From Paraphoma chrysanthemicola (lineage: Eukaryota; Ascomycota; Dothideomycetes; Pleosporales; Phaeosphaeriaceae), in assembly GCA_020744225.1 (NCBI GenBank), contig JAGMWG010000005.1, positions 1,240,001-1,304,000 of the forward strand: a stretch of 64,000 nt of DNA. The letters are read 5' to 3'. The notes beneath the pieces were generated by a model. That model ran no database searches. It was not told the DNA's origin and saw only the letters and a program-made list of their open reading frames with translations. Of this stretch, positions 32,082 through 41,943 are shown one piece after another; positions within the stretch are counted from its first letter, which is position 1, and every line of letters begins with the position of its first letter. The position numbers and the translations under genes are program-made.

Positions 32082-35000
32082 TTACACCTCCCTCTCTCCT
32101 CTCAACAACCTCCCAAATGCCCCGCCCTTCCTCCTCTTCAGCTCGCTATAACTCCCCTGCTCCACCACCCGCCCCTTATCCAACATAACCACGTGTTCCG
32201 CAATCGCCATCATCTCCCTCGCATGCGTGATAATAATGACAGTCATTTGTTTTCGCACCTCTTTACCCTTCCATGCACTATACCCACTTTCCACCCCTCT
32301 CCCGACTTCCTTCCCATAAGCATTCTCCCACTCCTCCCCATCCCACACCCCACCCGATCGGGACCGCGGACTCACCGGCGGACTCACCGGCGGAATCACC
32401 GGACTGCCGGGTACTGCGTCGTCGCTGCGTACGAGTCTCCTTACCGTATCGCGAATAATGCTTGCTGAGACGACATCAAGAGCACTAGTTGCTTCGTCCA
32501 GGATCAAGATATCTGGGTCTCGCACGAGTGCGCGCGCGATAGCGAGGCGTTGAGCTTGTCCGCCGCTTAAATTCGTTCCGCCCTCGCCTACGAGCGTCTG
32601 GTAGCCGTTGGGAAGGCTGTCGATAAATTCTGCTACGCCTGCGGCTTCGGCTGCCGCGCGGATGTTGTCGAGGCTCGCGAGTGGCGACGAGGGAGATAGT
32701 GCGTAAGAGATGTGTTCTGCAATGGTGCCCGGGAATATGACTGGTGTTTGCGAGACGATGGCGAGACGAGAGCGGAGGGACGTGGTGTTCAGGGCCTTGA
32801 TATCGTGGTTTGAAACTGTCAGAACGGGATTGGTGGCTGTGATAGTGGTGCTTGGTTGGTAAAGCTTCAAGAGGAGGCCTGCAATTGTGCTTTTGCCACT
32901 TCCACTGGTGCCGACGATGGCAGTGCAGCTGCCCTTTGTGATTGTGAAGCTTACGTCTTTGAGAACCTGGACGTCTTTGCGCGACGGGTATGCGAAGTTC
33001 ACTTTCTCGAATGCCACGTCACCCGCTTCTTGAACCTGCACTGTGCCTGCGAGTTCATGCGAGTCCGTCGGCAAGCGAGCCAATCTGAGTAGTCGCGATC
33101 CCGCTTGCCTCGAAATATTGACCTGTGTGATGTAATTCGTAATGTAGTTGACGTGGTTGATTGTCAACATGAGCACCAAGAACGTCTCGGTGATCTGCCC
33201 AACACTGTACTGGCCAGTTGATACCAGCACCATGCCATACCAGAATAGCAGTATAGCTACGAACAACGGAGCAGCAATATTGAGTCCAAAGATACTTCCC
33301 GAGTACAAGGCGCGTTTGATACCAACGTTGACTGCGGCGGTGGTCGCCTGTAGGTACTTTGCGCGGAAATGCGGCTCGAGATTCAGACACCGGACAGTTC
33401 GAATATTGACAAACGTCTCATGCAAGACCGTTCCCACGGCGTCGTCAGCTTCGTTGGCAAGGCGCTCCCAGTGGCTACTGATCATGTTGTATGCTTTAGT
33501 AATGACGAAAAGCACTGGTGTAGCGGCAATGGCAACGAGGGATAGTTTCCAAGCTGTGATAAGAGACCATGTGAGGGAAATAATGACCATGAAGCCAATA
33601 ACGATGAAAACGCCCGCGAACCTGCCAGGTAAGTTTCTTGCCTCCTCTGCAAAGTGGTCTAGCGTTTCCGCCAGTCTTGATAAGCTGTTCTCCTCCTTGT
33701 CGAAGAACTCCCTCGGCTGCAGTAGAATGCGACGCAGAGCTTCGACCTTCAAGGCATGTACCCACGACTGTGCGACATGGTCCGCGAGGTAAAAGAGTAG
33801 GTAGCTGGCGAGACCGTTGCCGATGGAGATACCAAGGATGGCCATAGACCACGTCAGACTACGTCTGAGGCTAGATCCGGGCAGGTACAAGGTAGTGAGG
33901 AGTTGATTGAAGACCCATGCGAAAGTCGGTATGGCGGCGGCGTGTATTGCGGCACTCAAAATCGCGCATATGAGGAGGAGACGGGATGATGTCGAAAGGA
34001 CAGGCCAGACTGACTTGAAGATGGTCATGATGGACAGAGTATCGTCGGAAGTGCTTTGTTGTACGTCCTTGACGGGCCTCCAACCGAGACCACGTCGCAA
34101 CTTTTCTCGTTTTGACGGCTGCTTGGGGCGCATCAAGTGTACCGACTCGCGATTCGCAATTGACAGACGTCTTGGGTAGGCATTGGCGGAATTTATTCGT
34201 ATGCCAGGCATCGACAAGGCTACAGATATAGGCCGTGCTCCATATGCGTTGGACATGGACAATGGCCGGTTGTATGGATTGACACCCGACATCCGCTTGC
34301 GATATGATGCTTGCGATGGAGGCCTATCATATCGCTGACGTTGATGTGAGCTTACTGGGGTAGCTTGAAGCATGCTAGGAGGGAGTTTGATGGCACCCTG
34401 ATCTGATCGAACAGGCTCGAGCTCTGCATCGCCTGTTACTGCAACGCCGTCGTGCGCAAGTCTGGAGACCCGCTTCTCATGGCCTCCTATGACACCTCTA
34501 GCGACTGAATCAAGACCTTTTTTGAGGAAAGGTGACAAGACATTTCCACCAAACATGACCGCTGACATGGGGCGGTGCACTGGGCCGTGTAAGTTCCATG
34601 ATGATTCATCGTACATGGAGATGATCTCATCCTCTTCCTGGCTGTACACGGAAGAAGAATCGCTATCGGCATCGCTCTCGTCCAGCTCGTCATCTTCGTC
34701 TGAAGACAGCATGGCTAAGAAAGCGCCCGATAAAGCCTCTAGCTCTTTGCGATATCCTTCTTGAACCACTTGTGCATTCTCCATCAAATACAAAAAGTCG
34801 GCGGACTGTATTTGTGAAATGTCATGCGTGATTACAATCGTCGTCTTGCCCTTCCGCCATTGTCGGATCGCTTGGAGAATCGCTGCCCGCGTCACGTAGT
34901 CGAGAGCACTCGTCGACTCATCCAGGATCAACACAGGAGTGTCGCGCACTCTTGCGCGCGCCAGTGCTAATCTCTGCCTCTGACCACCACTCAACGAGCT

Positions 35001-36644
35001 ACCTTTATCCCCGAGCTCGGTGTCTAGACCGTCTGGTAAGTCTTGAAGAATTGTGTCCAGCATTGCGAACTGGATGGCGTCGCGGACATCCTGGAGACTA
35101 ATCGCCTCACCAGGTTTGCCGAGCGCGATATTTTCTCGCACTGTTTCGTTAAAAAGCACGCTGTGCTGCTCGACAAGAGTAACATTCTGTCGAAGCCATT
35201 GCACGTCGAGGTCGTTCAGAGGAAGATTGTCCAGGAAGATCTGGCCCAGTGAAGGCTGATAAAACCGCACGAGAAGCTGTCCCAAGGTGCTTTTGCCAGA
35301 TCCACTCTTTCCGATGACGAAGGTGGTTTCGCCTGCTGGAAAGAAGAGAGAAACGTCGCGAATCGCAATTTCGTCTGCTCGAGTTGGGTACGAGAAAGTA
35401 ACCTAATTTGTTAGCAGCCCTTACGGCAAGCGAGCAGTGAGTGAAATACCTTTCGAAACTCGATATCACCGAAGCATCGCACAGGTCTCACAGAGCCTTT
35501 CGAATCATGATGCTGGTCGCTCGTCGAGACCCTGTTCATGAGTAGCTGAAGCCGTGCTCCCGCTACTTTGCCCTTTTGCAGTACAATAAATTGTGGGAGA
35601 AAGCCTGTGATGCCCTGAATTGCCATTAAGGCTGCCCAGAATGTGGTCACAACTTGTCCAATGTCCTTCTTGCCCGAGTTGATCAGATAGCCACCATAGA
35701 AGAATCCCTGTACAAACACGCTCAGCGTGAAGAATTGCATGACGCCGATCTGTATGCTGCGCAGGTTGGCCACACGGTTGTACAGGTTGCCAGCAAGTGC
35801 GGCAATTCTTGCAAATGCTTGAATCTCGTACTGTTCTCCATTCAAGCACTTGATTGTCTCAATACTTTGGATGGCATTTGTAACGTATTTGAGAGCAAGC
35901 TGCAGTTTATCGGCCTGTTCGTTGGCTCTGATGGAAAGCCGGTGCGCTACGAAAGACTGAACGAGGTAAATCAGCGGAACGGTGCAGAGAATGATGAGTG
36001 TCAGGTTCCAAGAATAGTAGAATGCCACACCAAGAGCTGCTAAGCCCTCAACGATACATTGAGTGCCCTCTCCAAAAGGTGCAGACACGGACAGTTGCAG
36101 ATCTCGAATGTGCCTAATTCGTTCAGCTGTGAGTTGGAGAAGTCTTGCGCAAACTGTCAACTCACATCTGTACGGTGGGTAGAAAAGCCACCGTGCCTGT
36201 CTCTCGCGTGTCATACCATGCCATATCCTTCCTGATCAATGCATCGAAAATCCTATTCCGCGCACTTCTGGCCTGAGTTTCGCCGAATGTAATGAAAAAG
36301 GAGAAGTAGATACTGTTCGCCAACCAGTTAAGTGCGGCTACGCCGGTGAGAACCAGACAGTATCTCGTCACGTCGCTGCGATAAACGGCGCTCCCAATCT
36401 TGCCTGACCCAAAGTCTGTGTACTTTTGGAAGATGAGGCCATACATGACAGCGAAGACGGGGAGTGATGCCGCAGCGACGACGGCACACAGTAGAGCACC
36501 AGAGAATATCGGCAAATGTTTTTTCGTTGTGAAGCCGAACAGCGCTTTCCAGCCGACCTGCAAGACGTAGTCCCGCTCCTCAGTGGCTTGCAAGGTGCTC
36601 TTCTCTTGGTCATCTGTGCTTTCGGAGGCTGGTGGTGGGACCAT
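32082..36644 (-). CDS. STE6: Full-length ABC transporter, Ste6-type (ABCB family)
   Basis: Three exons: 36644..36166, 36113..35450 and 35402..32082, with introns of 52 and 47 bp; 1487 residues. Layout is TMD-NBD-TMD-NBD. NBD1 has Walker A GKSGSGKST, signature LSGGQRQ, Walker B VLILDESTSALD and ITHD. NBD2 has GTSGSGKST, LSGGQAQ and ILILDEATSALD. A long Ser-rich linker separates the halves. This arrangement matches fungal a-factor pheromone exporters (Ste6) in the plasma membrane; other multidrug-type ABCB exporters are the alternative, so the symbol is likely rather than certain. NBD2 carries an insertion of roughly 60 residues between the D-loop and the H-loop, partly built from the 12-bp repeats at 32367-32402. 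Position next to GPI14 is tail-to-tail. Confidence 0.85.
32367..32402. repeat. Three 12-bp tandem repeats inside the Ste6-type gene
   Basis: The unit CGGACTCACCGG occurs at 32367-32378 and 32379-32390, with a one-mismatch third copy at 32391-32402. On the minus strand it encodes the PPVSPPVSP part of the NBD2 insertion, keeping the reading frame. Confidence 0.8.
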
Positions 36645-37277
36645 GCTGGTCGGGAAGTGCGACGCAATGCAGCAGGAGTGAACGGAGTTAAAACTGACAG
36701 TCGCAGGAACGTCAAGAGCAAGGTGTTTATTATGACAGAAGAAAGAGTGAGAATTCCCAAGTCGGGATTAGTGTGCGGCTAACACGCGATTTCAGTGATG
36801 TTCTGGAAGGGATGCTTTCATCGGTTACTTTGTTCGGCCTTAACATTGTTCTCGAAATCCGATAAACACAACCACGGCTGAGCGGCGAATCCCTTGCAAA
36901 CCCCACACATGGACATAACTGGAGGCATTCATGCAACCATTTTGGCGAATATGCATATGCAGGTCATGATCTATATGCTGGACAGGGGAGCATGACCGAG
37001 CCGTGCTCCGCAAACCGCACACTTTGCAATTGGCATAGATACTGTTCCACCTCTTTCAGCACAAGCTACCTACTGTCACCGAACCGAGAACGTATCCGCA
37101 TATCATCGTTCCGGATAGCTTCCGAGTTTTGTTCCAAACGTCTAGGAGGAAGAGCGCCTAAGCGGTCGAGTCGTGACGGCTAAGGGGGGTTGTATGGCAC
37201 ATGACGCGCGCTGCAGCCACAGCCGCAATTGCTGCACCGCAAATGGATATTGTTAGAGCGAGCTGTATCGGCAGGCT
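36645..37277. promoter_or_regulatory. Ste6-type gene upstream region and Chp1 3' flank
   Basis: 633 bp between two minus-strand genes. It must carry the transporter promoter. I looked for the pheromone-response core TGAAACA and did not see it; no other element is claimed. Confidence 0.4.
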
Positions 37278-37893
37278 CTATTTGCTTTCTGCCTGGGCCT
37301 TCTCGTGTATCCAGTCGTTAAGCCCCTCGCGGTTGCTGTAGTAGTCAGTAATGAAAGCCGTGCAGCTCGATTTGTGACGTACCGAGCAATCTCGATGGCA
37401 TAGAACTGCATGCGCACTGCAAAGATTGTCTCGTTCTCGCCGTACTCAAACTTGGGGTTCGTGCGGATGACGGTGCCAAAGTTGAAATCGTCTATTTTCT
37501 TGTCGTAGGCGTTGATGAAAATACGCCACCGCTCCTTGCCCTCCTTGCTCTTCATCTCATCCTCGTCTAGTGTGGCTTTTGCATCGAATTCGGGAAAGTC
37601 CTTCTTGAAGTGCTCGTAAATTTCGTCGTCGAATTTGGTGAGGCGTAGCTTGGAGCCAGGGACTTTCTCGAGGATCTTCCAGTACGTCTCGATGTGCTGG
37701 ACGACTGCGCGGGCTCGTTAGTGGTGCGGGTGACACGGTGAGAGCGTGCTACCTTTGACTGCGAATGCCTGCTCAATCTGTTGCGCTCGTCAGCTACTCC
37801 TGCGGAAGGTGGGATGGCGGCGCGCCGTACCTGCTCAGAGTTCTCCGTATCCTCCGGGTTGATGGGTGCACCTCCTGGGCCAGCTAAAGACAT
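37278..37893 (-). CDS. CHP1: PBDC1 / Chp1 homologue, eEF1A co-chaperone family
   Basis: Four exons: 37893..37831, 37777..37753 (25 nt), 37704..37383 and 37335..37278, with introns of 53, 48 and 47 bp; 155 residues. The spliced product has the PBDC1 core: HIETYWKILEKVPGSKLRLT, DDEIYEHFKKDFPEF, ERWRIFINAYDKKIDDFNFG and the ending NREGLNDWIHEKAQ. The yeast member YPL225W (Chp1) has been described as a ribosome-associated chaperone for newly made eEF1A. The human name, polysaccharide biosynthesis domain containing 1, is historical. All three introns are needed to keep the frame. The gene shares a 202-bp divergent promoter with the WDR6 homologue, another translation/tRNA-related gene. Confidence 0.88.
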
Positions 37894-38095
37894 GGTGACG
37901 GGTGCGAGTGCTTGAACAGAAGTGTCGAGCTGGTAGGACTACTGGGTAACGAGCAATGAGCGCAGGCGCAAAGCGATATACAAGAATCTTAGGACACGAG
38001 GCGAGGCTCCGTCATACCCCGCCAAACTTTTGGAAGGAACGAGGTGGGGCTGACTCAACCTCGAAATTCTAGCACCGCCTCCTGTCTTCCACGCC
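37894..38095. promoter_or_regulatory. Short bidirectional promoter CHP1 / TRM734
   Basis: Only 202 bp separate the two divergent start codons, so the two translation-related genes probably share regulatory sequence. Confidence 0.5.
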
Positions 38096-41000
38096 ATGCC
38101 CACTCTTCATGTGAGTCTCTACGAGCTTCTCTAGGCCACCACTGACCAGCGACATCAGCATGAGTGCACGCGTGTACCCGTGACAACTCTGGTCTCCTGT
38201 GGTGCCTTGCTTGTCGCCGCAGAGGGACCTTATCTGCGATTCTATCATGGCGAATCTTCGCGATATATCGCGTCGGAACGCGTTTTTGAGGCTCAAGCCG
38301 TGCATGGCGCCTCGCTGTACTCGATAGGGCATGATGGGCAGATCAAACTCGTAATATGGGGTGGAAGCCTTGTCCGAGCTCTTGAGGTTGACCTTATTAC
38401 TACGGCCGCCTCCCTATTGCATCTGGAAGTGCGCTGGTCCAACGTCGCAAGAGCCTCAGACTGGATACTTGACTTGGCTCCGCGCCCAAACGACGTCGAC
38501 AATGGCAAAGATCAGATGCAAGCCACGTGTATTGCCGTGACCGCCCACAATGCTCTCGTACAAATCAACATAGATTGCTGGACCACGAACACAGAACTAT
38601 ATGCGTACGGGCACAGAACTCTTCCGCTGGCACCAAGACTAACTTCTCCGCGCAGCACTTCTCCTCTTCGTCTGACTGAGCTAACCTCAAGCTCACGTTC
38701 CATTCTGTATTCAGCTCACGTACTTTGCGAGTCAGCTCATTGCGTACTAGTTGCGGCAGGGACAGCATTCGGAGAGATTATTTATTGGTCTTGGAGCACC
38801 CATTCAGGACTTGAAGCCAAATCAACGATTCATCGCATCTTCCTAGGCCACGAAGGCTCCATCTTCGGGGTCCGCATCTCAGAGCGTCTTCCTGAAAGAC
38901 GGGGCCAAGCTTTAAAGCGCATCGTCGCGAGCTGCAGCGATGACCGGACAATCCGCATCTGGGACATCTCGGACATTGAAGCCAATTCCAGTCATGAAGA
39001 CCACTCGCCTCAAGGCGCAGAGATCGAGACTGAAAGAACGCGCCACACAGGCTTCAGCAACGCGTCTTTTGACACAAAACCATTCTCTAGCTCAGAATGC
39101 CTGGCCATTGGCTGGGCCCATGCCTCTCGCGTCTGGACCCTGCGGTTTTTGGAGTTCGTCTCCGATCAGCGTGATCTTTCGCTACTGTCAACTGGAGAAG
39201 ATGCATCTGCGCGACTATGGACACTGGTCGAAAATCTTGCAACTGGGGCCCAGTTGCCATATAAGCTGGTCGAGCAACATTGCGCAGCACATCACAACGG
39301 CAAGAACATATGGGCCAGCGATATCCTTCAAGATGCTACTGGATCATCTCGCGTTGTGTGCGGTGCCGCTGATGCTAAAATTACGACCCATCCAGTCAAT
39401 CAAAGGCGCAGAGCCAGTGAACTCGCAGTTTCAGATTTTGTGTCGCTAGCAACCCCCGAGCATTCGCGACATGATACGGACACCTTGCAGCCGACACACC
39501 GATCTTCTAAGATGGCTGAATTCTTTAGAAGTTACTGCTTCCTGAGTCAAGAGTCCTTCCTACTCACTACAAATTCGGGCAAAGTCTTCACGGGTTCACT
39601 TACATCAGATGCGAGCTCCGCACCGTCATTCCATCTCTCGTCTGCAAGATTCATAGATCAACTAGACGATCTCACAGGGTACTCTGTCTGCATAGGGGAA
39701 CCTGCGGCTGGTGTGGCATTTGTCGCAGGCATCAAGGGCTCAATATACGTGTACACAAGTGCCATTGGATCCCTCTCAAAATTAACTACGATCACTGGCA
39801 AAATCGGCGAGATGTTTACCGCTGGCACTATCTTGGTTGGTGGACGCACTATTGCGCCGCTACTTGCCACAATCGCTGGCAAGACAAAAGCCACCCTCTT
39901 ACATGTTAATCTGTCTACGGGCTGTGGACCGGAACTTCTTCGCGCCGTTGACGTGCCGATATCAGAGCAGCTGACCGGCACACTCATAACTAGTATAACA
40001 ATTACCTTTACATCAGATACACATTACCTATACGCCGGATTTCGACGGGGTTCTGTAGCTGTTTACAGTATTCCTGGCGGTGAGACGGCAGCTAGCAGTA
40101 ACGCCACGCTACTAAGGGTCATCGAGAAGGTCCACGGCCATGAGACCGTCACTTCCTTGGCTTGGAGGGAATCAGGTGAAAATGGTGCAGAAGGTCATCT
40201 ACTTTCTGTCGGCAGAGATGGCACTCTTGCCATAAACCACGTCAACATGTGCACCAACTTCATTCAGCATGTCCACAACTTGACTCTGCCGATAGGACCT
40301 AACATCGAAGGCATTTACTTCCACGATAACCACGTTCTCGTTCATGGGTTCTCGAATAAGAGATGGGTTCTCTATAATGTCACATCGGAGACAGAGATCA
40401 TGAGCGTTGAAACTGGAGGGGCACACAGAAGCTGGGCGTTTAGCCCACTCATGTCGAAAGATGGCGGGGGAGCGCTGATATGGACTAGAGCTTCTGCCAT
40501 GCACGCATCCTCTCAGAGAGGGCCCAACCACGAAGTAGTCCGACCTGGAGGTCATGGCCGGGAGATCAAGTCCGTTGCAATCTCTCGAGGGCCTTCGGGT
40601 CAGCTCATTGCCACAGGAGCCGAAGACACGGACATTAAGATATCTGAGTACCGAGAAGGCGAGCTTGTATGTTTGAAGACACTTCGGAAGCATACTACTG
40701 GGATCCAGCACTTGCAATGGTCGGAAAACGGCGAGTACTTGTTCAGTAGTGGCGGCTGCGAGGAGTTCTACATTTGGCGTGTACGGCAATTATCGTCTGG
40801 TTTGGGCGTCGGTGTCGTCTGCGAATCTATATACGTTCCGGAGAGTGAACATTCGGATCTCAGAATCATGTCTTTCGATGCACAACATCGCAAACATGGG
40901 TACGACGTCGCCATGGTCTTCTCCGATTCGAGCATCAAGGTCAGAGCCACATATCATTTCGACTTTGCATCTACTGACTCAAGCGCAGGTCTATCGCTAC

Positions 41001-41657
41001 AATTGCGATGCAGCCGCAAGATGGCAAACGCTTGCCAAAGGCGTCTACTTCACATCATGCTTGACGCAGTGCATGTCTTTCAACCCCGAAAGTCTCCTGA
41101 CGATAGGCACAGACGGTCATGCCGTCGTCTGGCCATTTCCTTCTGCAGGTCCTACCACAACGGCTTCTACGATGAGCTGGCAGCAGCCTCTTCAAGTCCA
41201 CCAAAGCTCGTCCAAATCTATGGCTTCGTGCCCCATCGATGAGTCTCGGGAGCTTGTTGTATCCGGAGGCGATGACGGCAGCTTGGCCATTCTCCTTCTA
41301 AATCGTGCATGGTCGGTAGCTGCTACAGCGACCGCGCATGCCAACGTACCAGTGCTTTTGAGCCGGACTCATGCTTCCGCCGTCACAGCATGCGCGGTCA
41401 TGTCTCAAAATTCTACTTACTATGTTCTCACATCTGGGAACGATCAGTGGGTAAGGCTGTGGCAGGTTGATATTTCTAATACAAACGCAACGATGAAAGA
41501 GGGAGACAGCGCAGTGAAGATTTCGCGGGCAGGCAAGACGAAGACCAACGTTGCTGATGTGTCTAGCATGGCGGTTTTAGACACCAAAATTGGGGAAGCA
41601 AAAGTGTTGATTTGTGGAGTTGGGATGGAAGTGATGCGCGTGGAATGGAAAGGCTGA
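38096..41657 (+). CDS. TRM734: WD40 protein, WDR6 / Trm734 (Rtt10) homologue
   Basis: Three exons: 38096..38110 (15 nt, MPTLH), 38159..40939 and 40989..41657, with introns of 48 and 49 bp; 1154 residues. The tiny first exon is supported by a consensus donor (CAT|GTGAGT) and acceptor (CATCAG), and supplies the only suitable ATG. WD40 repeats occur throughout, for example HEGSIFGVRISERL followed by VASCSDDRTIRIWDI, LSTGEDASARLWTL, IATGAEDTDIKI and TIGTDGHAVVWPF. Landmarks such as LLVAAEGPYLRFYHG near the start fit the WDR6 family. Yeast Trm734 assists Trm7 in 2'-O-methylation of the tRNA anticodon loop at position 34 and has also been tied to endosomal recycling. Confidence 0.88.
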
Positions 41658-41943
41658 ACATAGTCTCTATATGCACAAGGAGCAAACCCAAAATCACAAG
41701 AGCACCGTACGTTCGTCTGCAGCGCAGGATCAGTTGGGCAAGAGCACCAAGAGGCGGCCTCGCGATTTGTTGGGGCCGTCTGGAGCTAGTCCGTGTTCTG
41801 ACGCGGGTTGTCATGGCGACGGCTTGACGCAACACGCGCTTTGACAACAAGAGCCCGCACCACCATCGACCTCCACTCATCTTCAACACCCCACCCAAGA
41901 CACCACGACACACATTCCACACTGCGAACATCGATAACACAAA

